A stretch of 64,000 nt of DNA. Source: JBCCGG01 sp039029395. GTDB taxonomy: Bacteria; Pseudomonadota; Alphaproteobacteria; Kiloniellales; JAKSDN01. The position numbers and the translations under genes were made by a program. The stretch covers positions 62,001 through 126,000 of the forward strand of contig JBCCGG010000006.1 of assembly GCA_039029395.1 (NCBI GenBank). Reading direction: 5' to 3'. The notes beneath the pieces were generated by a model. It had not been told where the DNA came from. It ran no database searches and saw only the letters and a program-made list of their open reading frames with translations. Shown here piece by piece: positions 42,822 through 50,593 of this stretch (its first letter is position 1; every line of letters begins with the position of its first letter).

Positions 42822-42887
42822 CGCAGTACCTCAATCAGCGCGGCCAGGTCCTGCTCGCCGATGCCGGCGGCGAGCGCACACTAGAAG
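42818..42887 (-). pseudogene. C-terminal relic of a 3-hydroxyisobutyrate dehydrogenase-like gene
   Basis: Between the DUF4259 and EamA genes the minus strand encodes about 20 residues, ALAAGIGEQDLAALIEVLR then TAA, closely like the last residues of NAD(P)-dependent beta-hydroxyacid dehydrogenases. The frame is closed by a TAG just upstream, and no other part of such an enzyme is present. I read it as the leftover tail of a deleted gene, now behind EamA. Chance similarity is possible because the match is so short. Confidence 0.4.
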
Positions 42888-42918
42888 ATGCCGAAAAGCA
42901 AGTCGGGCAGGTCTCGGG

Positions 42919-43776
42919 TCATGGCGCACTCGAGCTATGTTGGCGACTTCGATAAGCGTGTCCGAACACTGCGGCAAGCACGATCGCTCCGCCGACGAAA
43001 CTGGCCGGCGGTGGCAGCTCGCTCAGCAGGAGCCAGGCTAGGACCGCGGCGAAAGGTGTTTCTGCGGTGCCGAGCAGACCGGCCTCGGCGGCTGGGATAA
43101 GGCGCGTGCCCTCGGTCCAGAGAACGACCGCGAGCGCGAAGGACGCCCCGAACGCAATCAGCAGCGGCACATCATCCGGGGACACGGCGAGCGGATCGAC
43201 CACGAGCCAGGCGATCAGAAAGAGCTGCAGGGCCGAAGCGCCGCCGGCGAGCACCACCGGACTGTCCCGAAAGGCGCGGATGAGCACCATGTAGAGCGCG
43301 TTACCCAGCGTCATGACCAGCGCCACCAGGTCGCCGGCCAACTGGCCGCCGCCGAGCCCACCCATCACCACCACAGCGACGCCCACGAGGGATAGGACGG
43401 CCGCCACGGCGGTGGGTCCGGTCAAGCGTTCGCGCAGCAGCCACCAGGCAAGCCCGGCGGCGATGAAAGGCGCCGCCGCGTAGATCACTGCCACGTTGGC
43501 GATGTATGTCATCTTGAAGGCGAAGATGAAGGCCAGGCTGGCGGCGCTACCGACGCTGGCCAGAAGCCACCCGCGCCAGCCCAGCCAGACGCTCTCGCGC
43601 CGGGACCAGGCGACATAGGCAAGGATCAACAGGCCACCGATTAGCCCGCGCCAGCAGGCGATTGTCCAGGCGTCGGCCTGGATCATCTTGGTCAGGACGC
43701 CGGCCAAGCTGAACACCAGCGCAGACGCGATTACCAGGCTAACGCCCAGCAGGTGGGCTGCGCGACCGTCGCCCAA
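42919..43776 (-). CDS. EamA/DMT-family transporter
   Basis: A 285-residue protein with ten hydrophobic helices arranged as two EamA repeats: the first around LVIASALVFSLAGVLTKM and the second around LAGDLVALVMTLGNALYMVL. Families of this type export amino acids or other metabolites or carry nucleotide sugars; the substrate is unknown. The start is a TTG at 43776 with AAGGGA about eight nt upstream; no in-frame ATG exists near the first helix, and the ATG at 43784 is out of frame. Confidence 0.82.
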   Translation of the reverse strand: MGDGRAAHLLGVSLVIASALVFSLAGVLTKMIQADAWTIACWRGLIGGLLILAYVAWSRRESVWLGWRGWLLASVGSAASLAFIFAFKMTYIANVAVIYAAAPFIAAGLAWWLLRERLTGPTAVAAVLSLVGVAVVVMGGLGGGQLAGDLVALVMTLGNALYMVLIRAFRDSPVVLAGGASALQLFLIAWLVVDPLAVSPDDVPLLIAFGASFALAVVLWTEGTRLIPAAEAGLLGTAETPFAAVLAWLLLSELPPPASFVGGAIVLAAVFGHAYRSRQHSSSAP

Positions 43777-43868
43777 AGCGGCATCCCTTCACGGTGCAAA
43801 GGCCGGCAGTCTAGGAGGGCGATGCTGACAGCGTGCCGTCAGGAGGGGCGGGGCGCGCTAGGCGCGGT

Positions 43869-44951
43869 TCACCCACATTGAGCCCTGTGGCGCAACAGGT
43901 GGTCGGCCAGGACCAGGGCCATCATGGCTTCGCCGACCGGCACGGCGCGAATGCCGACACAGGGGTCGTGGCGGCCCTTGGTAACGATCTCGGTGTCCTG
44001 GCCGTGCAGATCGACGGTTTTGCGCGGGGAGAGGATCGAGCTGGTCGGCTTGACCACGAAACGCACCACAATCTCCTGGCCGCTCGAAAGGCCGCCCAAA
44101 ACTCCGCCGGCCGCGTTGGAAAGGAACGATACCTCACCGTCTTTCATGCGCATCTCGTCGGCGTTGGCTTCGCCCGATAGCGCGGCGGCCGCGAATCCGG
44201 CGCCGATCTCGACACCCTTCACCGCGTTGATCGAGACCATGGCCTTGGCGAGGTCGGCGTCCAGCTTGTCGTAGACCGGTTCGCCCAGACCGGCCGGCAC
44301 CCCAGAGGCTACCAACTCGATCACCGCGCCCCGGGAGGAGCCGTCCTTGCGTGCCTGGTCGAGCTCCGAGGCCCAGGCCTCGGCGGTCTCGGCGTCGGGG
44401 CACCAGAAGGGATTGCGTTCGGTCTCGGCCCAGTCCCAGCGCGCCCGCTCAACGGTCCGTTCGCCCATCTGTACCAAGGCGCCGCGGATCACCGGTCCCG
44501 GTTCGAGCAGATGGGCCAGGATCTTGCGCGCCACCGCGCCGGCGGCGACCCGCATGGCGGTCTCCCGCGCCGAGGAGCGACCGCCGCCTCGATAGTCGCG
44601 GATGCCGTACTTTTTCCAGTAGGTGTAGTCGGCGTGGCCCGGGCGGAACTTATCCTTGATGTCGCCGTAGTCCTTGGAGCGCTGGTCCTGGTTCTCGATC
44701 GAGAGGGCAAGCGGCGTGCCCGTGGTGGTGCCCTCGAAGGTTCCGGAGAGGATCTTGACCTCGTCGGCTTCCCGGCGCTGGGTGGTGAAGCGCGACTGGC
44801 CGGGCTTGCGCTTGTCGAGCCAGGGCTGGATGTCGGCTTCACTGAGCGCGATGCCGGGTGGCACGCCGTCGAGCACGCAGCCGATAGCCGGCCCATGGCT
44901 CTCGCCCCAGGTGGTCAAACGCAGAGCATGGCCGAAAGCATTGCCGGGCAT
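43869..44951 (-). CDS. aroC: Chorismate synthase
   Basis: A 360-residue enzyme turning 5-enolpyruvylshikimate 3-phosphate into chorismate with reduced FMN, the last shikimate-pathway step. Recognised segments are LTTWGESHGPAIGCVLDGVPPG at the N-terminus, the RSSARETAMRVAAGAVARK region, SINAVKGVEIGAGF and the C-terminal HDPCVGIRAVPVGEAMMALVL. Length is standard. It starts 12 nt after fabI on the same strand, so the two are cotranscribed. Confidence 0.96.
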   Translation of the reverse strand: MPGNAFGHALRLTTWGESHGPAIGCVLDGVPPGIALSEADIQPWLDKRKPGQSRFTTQRREADEVKILSGTFEGTTTGTPLALSIENQDQRSKDYGDIKDKFRPGHADYTYWKKYGIRDYRGGGRSSARETAMRVAAGAVARKILAHLLEPGPVIRGALVQMGERTVERARWDWAETERNPFWCPDAETAEAWASELDQARKDGSSRGAVIELVASGVPAGLGEPVYDKLDADLAKAMVSINAVKGVEIGAGFAAAALSGEANADEMRMKDGEVSFLSNAAGGVLGGLSSGQEIVVRFVVKPTSSILSPRKTVDLHGQDTEIVTKGRHDPCVGIRAVPVGEAMMALVLADHLLRHRAQCG

Positions 44952-44963
44952 GGCAGGCCGTTG

Positions 44964-45803
44964 TTAGGACTGAGGCGTCAGGCCGCGCAGCAGCTCGACA
45001 ACCTGGGGCGCCGCGTCGACCGCCATCATGCCAACCGTGTGATAGCCGCAGTCCACGTGGTGGACTTCGCCGGTCACGCCGTTGGAGAGGTCGGACAGAA
45101 GATAGAGCGCCGACCCGCCGACCTGGTCGATCGTGACGTTGCGGCGCAGGGGCGAGTTGTACTCGTTCCACTTCAAAATGTAGCGGAAGTCACCGATGCC
45201 CGAAGCCGCCAGGGTTTTGATCGGCCCGGCCGAGATCGCGTTGACCCGCACCCCCTGGTCGCCCAGGTCGCTCGCCAGGTAACGCACGCTGGCTTCCAGC
45301 GCTGCCTTGGCAACCCCCATCACGTTGTAATGGGGCATGACCCGTTCGGAGCCGTAGTAGGTCAAAGTCAGCAAGCTACCGCCCTGGGACATCATGGGCA
45401 CCGCCCGCTGAGCCACCGCGGTGAAGGAGTAGCAGGAGACGTCCATGCTGCGGACGAAGTTATCCCGGCTCGTATTGACGTATTTGCCCTTCAACTCATC
45501 CTTGTCGGAGTAGGCGATCGCGTGAACCACGAAGTCGATCGTCTCCCAGCGCTCCTGCAAAGCCGTGAAGGTCGCGTCGATCGAGCCGTCGTCGGTCACG
45601 TCGCAGGGCAGCACCAAGTCCGAACCGACCCGCTCGGCCAGCGGTTTGACCCGCTTGGCGAGCGCCTCGCCTTGGTAGGTGAAAGCAAGCTCGCCGCCAT
45701 GAGCGGCGATTGCCGACGCGATGCCCCAGGCGATCGAGCGATCATTGGCAACGCCCATGATCAAGCCCCGCTTGCCGGCCATAAGCCCCTGACTGACGGA
45801 CAT
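44964..45803 (-). CDS. fabI: Enoyl-[acyl-carrier-protein] reductase (NADH)
   Basis: A 279-residue short-chain dehydrogenase of the FabI class, reducing trans-2-enoyl-ACP in fatty acid elongation. Diagnostic elements are GLIMGVANDRSIAWGIA (altered nucleotide loop of FabI), FTYQGEALAKR, AHAIAYSDKDELKGKY equivalent, and the catalytic Tyr-x6-Lys in ERVMPHYNVMGVAKAALE. It contains the usual FabI features and is the likely triclosan target. First gene of the fabI-aroC unit. Confidence 0.95.
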   Translation of the reverse strand: MSVSQGLMAGKRGLIMGVANDRSIAWGIASAIAAHGGELAFTYQGEALAKRVKPLAERVGSDLVLPCDVTDDGSIDATFTALQERWETIDFVVHAIAYSDKDELKGKYVNTSRDNFVRSMDVSCYSFTAVAQRAVPMMSQGGSLLTLTYYGSERVMPHYNVMGVAKAALEASVRYLASDLGDQGVRVNAISAGPIKTLAASGIGDFRYILKWNEYNSPLRRNVTIDQVGGSALYLLSDLSNGVTGEVHHVDCGYHTVGMMAVDAAPQVVELLRGLTPQS

Positions 45804-45976
45804 TTATTTGTTCTCGCTTTGATCGCTGCCCCTAGGAAGAGGTCGGCATCCTACACCAAAGGCCGGGTTGGTCAATTGGCACCGCGAGGTGGTAAAGGCC
45901 CGCACCACGCTGGGGAACATCAAGGATTAGATCTCAGATCTAGGCTGCTCTTCCCAATTGAATCAGGCGCGTAAGA

Positions 45977-46459
45977 TCATGAGCCTGCGTCCTCTGCCTC
46001 GACGGCGACGCGGACAAGCCAGCGCCTGACGGCCTGCTCCTCCTCGGTGGTCATGTCGGCACTCAGCTCGCGATCAAGCCTGCGCATGCGCTTACGTGCC
46101 GCCGCCAACAGGGTGCGGCCGCTTTCGGTCAGCTCCAGGGTCTGAACGCGGCCGTGCACCGGGTGTGGCCGCCGTGCCAAGGCGCCACGTTTCTCGAGGT
46201 TGGCAACGATGACGCTGACCGTCTGAGGCGTCAGCAGCGCCAGGCGCGCGATGTCGGCGCTGGACTGCCCGGGATAGGCCGTCAGCATGGTCATGACCGA
46301 GAACTGCGGCGGCGTGATTTCGAGACCCGACAAGGCCGTGTCGGCGCGCTTGCGGTAGGCGTGGGCCGCTTGGCGCAGGAGATGGCCCAGGTATCCCTCC
46401 GCGCCCCGCTTGCCCTCGCCGACCTTCGGTGGGGTCTTGCCGTTTCGTCTCTTGATCAT
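45977..46459 (-). CDS. MarR-family transcriptional regulator
   Basis: A 160-residue winged-helix regulator. The recognition region is GQSSADIARLALLTPQTVSVIVANLEKRGAL with the beta wing RRPHPVHGRVQTLELT. A basic N-terminal leader (IKRRNGKTPPK) is unusual. The ATG at 46459 is used because a longer frame to 46582 crosses the operator dyad. It is divergent from the CMD gene, and a large palindrome (46461-46497) adjoins its start, so it probably represses both itself and the neighbour. Confidence 0.85.
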   Translation of the reverse strand: MIKRRNGKTPPKVGEGKRGAEGYLGHLLRQAAHAYRKRADTALSGLEITPPQFSVMTMLTAYPGQSSADIARLALLTPQTVSVIVANLEKRGALARRPHPVHGRVQTLELTESGRTLLAAARKRMRRLDRELSADMTTEEEQAVRRWLVRVAVEAEDAGS

Positions 46460-46460
46460 G

Positions 46461-46497
46461 ATATCAGTGCTCTTATATGTTATACGAGTTCTGATAT
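46461..46497. promoter_or_regulatory. Large dyad between marR and the CMD gene, candidate MarR operator
   Basis: The 37-bp element pairs ATATCAG with CTGATAT on the outside and CTCTTATA with TATACGAG inside, separated by a 3-nt centre; 14 of 18 base pairs are complementary. It lies 1 bp from the marR ATG and 87 bp before the CMD start. This size and symmetry fit MarR dimers. Confidence 0.68.
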
Positions 46498-46584
46498 TAC
46501 GGTAAACGTGGGAAAAGGACCAGGCGAGTCGAATATCAAAAATCGGCTGGCTAACCTTTTGCTTGTCGATTCGGAGCAGCAATC

Positions 46585-47025
46585 ATGATCAGGCGCCTCA
46601 ACTATCTTGAGATCAATCAGCGGGCGACGAACGTGCTCTTGTCCGCCAAGAAACACGTCGGTTCGATCGACCGCAAACTACAGGCCTTAGTGGAACTGCG
46701 GGTCTCCCAAATGAACGGCTGCGTCTACTGCGTCGATCTGCACGCTACTCAGGCAAGAGCCGAAGGGGAAAGCGAGCAGCGTCTCGATTGCCTCGCCGCA
46801 TGGCGCGAATGCAGCTTTTTCGACGCGCGGGAGCGGGCTGCCCTTGACTGGGCGGAGGCGGTGACGCGCCTGTCCGAAACGAACGCGCCTGACGATCTTT
46901 ACGACGCCCTGGCACCGCATTTCTCCGAACAGCAGATTGTCGACCTGACCTTTGTTATCTCTCTGATGAATGCCTGGAACCGCCTTGCCGTGAGCTTTCG
47001 GCATCTGCCCGACCCGAGAGCATGA
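46585..47025 (+). CDS. Carboxymuconolactone decarboxylase / AhpD-like peroxidase family protein
   Basis: A 146-residue all-helical protein with the AhpD-type active site CVYCVDLH (redox CxxC with the adjacent His), the LVELRVSQMNGC helix before it and the C-terminal ALAPHFSEQQIVDLTFVIS segment. It probably acts as an alkyl hydroperoxide or disulfide reductase-type protein. GGAG lies about 9 nt upstream. Divergent from marR across a dyad, so it is the likely target of that regulator. Confidence 0.86.
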   Translation: MIRRLNYLEINQRATNVLLSAKKHVGSIDRKLQALVELRVSQMNGCVYCVDLHATQARAEGESEQRLDCLAAWRECSFFDARERAALDWAEAVTRLSETNAPDDLYDALAPHFSEQQIVDLTFVISLMNAWNRLAVSFRHLPDPRA

Positions 47026-47094
47026 TCGACGTGCTTCGGCGCCTCGGTCGATAGACCGCGATAGACGTCTGTTGCGTGCCACCTGCCTCCGAGC

Positions 47095-47463
47095 CTAGGA
47101 GGTAAAACCCTTGCCGGCTTTTCTGTAGGCTTCGCGGGGCGGGCTGAAGATGTCGAGCACCCGCGCGCCCTCGGGCCCGGCCTTGAAGCCGTGCGGCAGG
47201 TTGCCGGGCGTGCGCCAAAAATCGCCGGCGCTGACGGCAAACGCTTGGCCACCCTGGGTGCGCACGCCGCTGCCTTCAAGCAGCAGGCCCCACTGTTCTT
47301 CGGGATGGCTGTGGATCTCTCCTTGGGCGTTGGGCGCGAAACTAACCAGGGAAAGCATCGACTGGTCGCCGACGAAGATGCGCGTGGTCAGGCCGGGCGC
47401 CAGCTCGCGCGCGAGGCCTTGGCTTGCATTGTCTAGGTTAAAGAACTCCCGTGCTTCGTCCAT
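47095..47463 (-). CDS. Cupin-domain protein
   Basis: A 122-residue single beta-barrel cupin. The metal-binding motifs are EIHSHPEEQWGLLLEGSG (cupin motif 1) and DFWRTPGNLPHGFKA (motif 2). Substrate and reaction are unknown. It lies 16 nt after the alpha/beta hydrolase gene on the same strand, with AGAGGAG before the ATG, and probably belongs to that transcript. Confidence 0.83.
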   Translation of the reverse strand: MDEAREFFNLDNASQGLARELAPGLTTRIFVGDQSMLSLVSFAPNAQGEIHSHPEEQWGLLLEGSGVRTQGGQAFAVSAGDFWRTPGNLPHGFKAGPEGARVLDIFSPPREAYRKAGKGFTS

Positions 47464-47479
47464 AAGCTGTCTCCTCTTG

Positions 47480-48307
47480 CTAGGCGGCCGCCGCCATCTC
47501 CGACTGCTCGACGAACTGGCCGAGCCGGGTCCAAAGCGCCTGGGGGTTGGCGTACATGGGCCAGTGGCCCGCGCGCTCGATCTCGGCCAGTTGCACGCCT
47601 TGGCGCAGAAGCGTTCCCAAGTAGGAGAGCGTGCGGTTTTGTTCGCCGTAGACGAACATCCTGGGGCAAGGTAGGCCGGTAAAGCGGGCCATGAGCCGGC
47701 CGTTTTCCGAGCAATCGACCATGGAGCGTAAGATCGGGCCGACGGCCTCGGGGCGCACCTTTTGCCGGACGGCTGCGGCGAAGAGCGGATGGGACAGAGT
47801 GGGGCTGTGCCAGGCCCGCTCGGCGAAGGCGTCCATGAAGGCCTCGGGATCGTCGGCCGGGTGGTCGAAGGCCTGGCGGCTCAAGAAGCAGTCCTCCGGT
47901 GCCAGGTTGCCCTCGATATCGGTGAAGCTCAGAACCTGATGGGGACTTTCGCCGGCCAGCATGAGCGCCGTCAGGCCGCCCATGGAGTGGCCGATCAAGT
48001 GACAGACCTCGATTTCGTAGTGCCGCAGCACGCCTTCCGCGGTTTGCCGCAAGAAGGGGATGGAAAGCGCCGAGAGATCGTCGGAATGGCTTTCGCCGCA
48101 GCCTGGCGCGTCGAAGGCGACGATCGGCCGACCGTCGAACTGGGGTTGACCGGCCAGGTCGGCATAATCCTCTTTGGTCGAGCCGAAACCGTGCAGGAAG
48201 ACCAGCGGGGCGCGCCGCCCGTCGCGGCGCATCACCTCGATGCGCAACTTCACACCCTCGATCTCAAGCGCGACGGTGTCCTTTCTCAAGGAATTGCTAT
48301 CGGTCAT
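47480..48307 (-). CDS. Alpha/beta-fold hydrolase
   Basis: A 275-residue hydrolase of the Abhydrolase_1 type. The oxyanion loop is FLHGFGSTKEDY, the nucleophile elbow is GHSMGG, the Asp candidate lies near VYGEQNRTL, and the final His fits ERAGHWPMY. Substrate unknown. Start at ATG 48307, which begins TDSNSLRKD; a longer frame to 48373 lies in the divergent promoter region. It is divergent from an Lrp-type regulator, which may control it. Confidence 0.84.
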   Translation of the reverse strand: MTDSNSLRKDTVALEIEGVKLRIEVMRRDGRRAPLVFLHGFGSTKEDYADLAGQPQFDGRPIVAFDAPGCGESHSDDLSALSIPFLRQTAEGVLRHYEIEVCHLIGHSMGGLTALMLAGESPHQVLSFTDIEGNLAPEDCFLSRQAFDHPADDPEAFMDAFAERAWHSPTLSHPLFAAAVRQKVRPEAVGPILRSMVDCSENGRLMARFTGLPCPRMFVYGEQNRTLSYLGTLLRQGVQLAEIERAGHWPMYANPQALWTRLGQFVEQSEMAAAA

Positions 48308-48351
48308 GCCAGGCCCATCAGATGATTCGTCAGAACAATCGCTCGAAACAC

Positions 48352-48403
48352 TTGTGTTTGACGGATATACCAATATAATTCCGTGAAATAGTCGGTATAT
48401 TGG
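48352..48403 (+). promoter_or_regulatory. Promoter overlapped by an inverted repeat before the lrp-type gene
   Basis: TTGTGT (48352-48357), 16 nt, then TATAAT (48374-48379) forms a good promoter ahead of the Lrp gene at 48404. Overlapping it, CCAATATA (48370-48377) pairs with TATATTGG (48396-48403), and ATATACC (48364-48370) pairs with GGTATAT (48394-48400). This layout suits autoregulation by an Lrp protein. Confidence 0.52.
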
Positions 48404-48904
48404 ATGATGTCAATGCGAATCGACGACATAGATCAAAAAATTCTGTCGATCCTTCTTCGGGCGGCCGCCACATCGAAGGCAGAGATCGCGCGCCGCGTGG
48501 GCCTGGCGGCGTCGGCCGTGTCCGAGCGCATCCGGCGCTTGGAGGAGAGCGGGCTGATCAAGGGCTATGAGGCCCGGCTGGATGAGCGCGCGCTGGGGCT
48601 GCCGCTTCTCGCCTACGTCTTCGTGCGTGAGCTGAAGCCCACCCAAGGCGTCGACACAGCGGCCGCGCTCGCCCAGGTGACGGGTGTCGAGGAGGTTCAC
48701 AAGATCGCGGGCGAAGACTGTTTCCTGGTCAAGATCCGCGCCGCCGGCACCGAAGAGCTCGGCGCCGTTCTCGACGGCGAGATCAACATCATCCCGACGG
48801 TCAGCGGCGTGCGCACCACGATCGTGCTGAAAACGGTCCTGGAGGGGCCGCCGCTGTCCGGTGCGCCGCTCTTCAATGCCAATCCGGCGGGGCAGGGGGC
48901 TTAG
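48404..48904 (+). CDS. Lrp/AsnC-family transcriptional regulator
   Basis: A 166-residue regulator. The helix-turn-helix is ATSKAEIARRVGLAASAVSERIRRLEESGLI, followed by the RAM ligand-binding domain, with the VTGVEEVHKIAGEDCFLVKI strand pair. The ligand is presumably an amino acid. Starts at 48404, 48407 and 48413 are all possible. An inverted repeat and promoter lie directly upstream; it is divergent from the hydrolase gene. Confidence 0.88.
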   Translation: MMSMRIDDIDQKILSILLRAAATSKAEIARRVGLAASAVSERIRRLEESGLIKGYEARLDERALGLPLLAYVFVRELKPTQGVDTAAALAQVTGVEEVHKIAGEDCFLVKIRAAGTEELGAVLDGEINIIPTVSGVRTTIVLKTVLEGPPLSGAPLFNANPAGQGA

Positions 48905-48986
48905 CGCCTCTTTACCTCTTGCTAACCCTTTTTGTCCCAGATGGGCTATGATTGCGCATTCGGAGGATCACGAGGGGCCGGCCGCG

Positions 48987-50246
48987 ATGGAAGAGGCGCT
49001 TAAGCGGGCCAAGACCTGCGCGTTGTTTGTCGCCTACTGCCTGAAGCGCTTCGGCGCCAACCGGGGCCCCTACACAGCGGCGGCGCTCAGCTATTCGACC
49101 CTGCTTGCCCTGGTGCCGCTTCTGACCGTCGGCTTCGCGGTGCTGACGGCCTTCGGCTCCTTCCAATCCATGAAGGACGACCTTCAATCCAAGCTATTCA
49201 ACTTCATGCTGCCGGATGCGGCGCTGACGGTGAGCGACTATCTGAGCCATTTCGTCACCAACGCGAGCCAGATGACCGGTGCCGGCATCATTGGCCTGAC
49301 GTTCACCGCTGTGCTGCTGCTCAACACCATCTACGCCGCCTTCAACGCGATCTGGAAGGCTTCGGAGCCCAGGCCCTTTTGGCTGCGCATGCTGGTGTTC
49401 TGGACCCTTTTGACCCTGGGGCCACTCTTGATCGGCGCCTCGATCTCGCTTTCGACCTATGTCTTCGCCCAGGTCCAGATCTCCGGCATTCAGGACTACG
49501 AGGGACCCAGTCAGCTTCTCGCCCGGGCGGTCACCTTCTCGCTCTCCACGCTCGGCTTCACGCTGTTGTTCCTGGTCGTGCCGAACCGCTCGGTGCGCCC
49601 AAAGCATGCCCTGGTGGGCGCCATGTTCGCCGCTTTGGTGTTCGAGTTCCTGAAGCGCGGCTTCGGCCTCTTCTTCACCACTTTCGTATCCTACGAGGCG
49701 ATTTACGGAGCGCTCGCCGTGGTGCCGGTTTTTCTGGTTTGGATGTATCTTTCCTGGACCGTGTTGCTGCTCGGCGCGGAACTTGCCGCCTCCCTGCCAG
49801 AATGGCGCGCCGCCAGCGACCGCCACGGCGGTGTGGTGCAGGCGCCGGGCGCCAAGCTGGCGCTCGCGCTGACCCTGCTGGGGCGCCTGAAGCATGCGTC
49901 AAACAAAGGTCACGTGATGCGCGAGGGCCCCCTGGCGCGCGGCCTGCCGGTCACCCTGGAGGAGCTCGATCAGGTCCTGAGCGCCATGCAGCACGGCCGC
50001 TATGTGGCACGCAGCGGGCGCAGCCACTGGGTGCTGTGTCGGGACCTCACCAAGGTAACGCTCAATGACCTCATTCTGACGCTCGGCATTTCGCTCGAGC
50101 CCGGCGATGACTGGCCGGACCACGTACGCCTGGCGGTCGACCGAGTCTCTAAAGCGCGCGCCCGGGAAGGCACCGGCACGCTGGCCGATCTGCTCGAGGT
50201 GCTGCCCAAGGAAGCCAAGCTCGCCGAGGTCGTGCCCGCAAAATAG
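48987..50246 (+). CDS. YihY/BrkB-family inner membrane protein
   Basis: A 419-residue protein. About six transmembrane helices occupy residues 20-280, with the family signatures AAALSYSTLLALVPLLTVG, LLLNTIYAAFNAIW and AVVPVFLVWMYLSWTVLLLGAEL. The C-terminal 130 residues form a soluble region rich in short helices and Arg, perhaps a winged-helix-like domain, common in longer members. The role is unknown; older names (ribonuclease BN) are misleading. The start at 48987 is preferred (ACGAGGGG upstream); 48948 is an alternative. Convergent with cbpM. Confidence 0.85.
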   Translation: MEEALKRAKTCALFVAYCLKRFGANRGPYTAAALSYSTLLALVPLLTVGFAVLTAFGSFQSMKDDLQSKLFNFMLPDAALTVSDYLSHFVTNASQMTGAGIIGLTFTAVLLLNTIYAAFNAIWKASEPRPFWLRMLVFWTLLTLGPLLIGASISLSTYVFAQVQISGIQDYEGPSQLLARAVTFSLSTLGFTLLFLVVPNRSVRPKHALVGAMFAALVFEFLKRGFGLFFTTFVSYEAIYGALAVVPVFLVWMYLSWTVLLLGAELAASLPEWRAASDRHGGVVQAPGAKLALALTLLGRLKHASNKGHVMREGPLARGLPVTLEELDQVLSAMQHGRYVARSGRSHWVLCRDLTKVTLNDLILTLGISLEPGDDWPDHVRLAVDRVSKARAREGTGTLADLLEVLPKEAKLAEVVPAK

Positions 50247-50253
50247 AGGAAGC

Positions 50254-50583
50254 TTAGCTTTTCGGCAGCTTGCGCAGGCGCGCCTTCAAGGCCGCGCGGC
50301 TGTCCTCCGGCAGGCCGTCGATCGCGCTGTTGAGCTCGCCTAGGGTACGCCGGAGCGTATAGACCTGATCCAGCAGGCGCAGCACCATGGGCATCACTTC
50401 GTCGCCGACCTGCAGATCCCGGCGCAGCTCGGTGATCAGCGCGATCCGTGCCCGATCGGCCTCGTTGAACATCTGACCGCGCGGGTCCTCCACCGGCAGC
50501 ACCCAGCGCTGGGCGATCCAGGTGGTGACCTCCTGGCGACTGACCTTGAACTCGGTGACGATCTCTTCGATGGTGATCAACAT
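50254..50583 (-). CDS. cbpM: Chaperone modulator CbpM
   Basis: A 109-residue MerR-HTH-like helical protein. Its pattern (LITIEEIVTEFKVSRQEVTTWIAQRWVLP, then a helical coil LRRDLQVGDEVMPMVLRLLDQVY) matches CbpM, which binds the J domain of CbpA and controls its activity with DnaK. It lies 10 nt downstream of cbpA. Confidence 0.83.
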   Translation of the reverse strand: MLITIEEIVTEFKVSRQEVTTWIAQRWVLPVEDPRGQMFNEADRARIALITELRRDLQVGDEVMPMVLRLLDQVYTLRRTLGELNSAIDGLPEDSRAALKARLRKLPKS

Positions 50584-50593
50584 GGCCGCCGCC

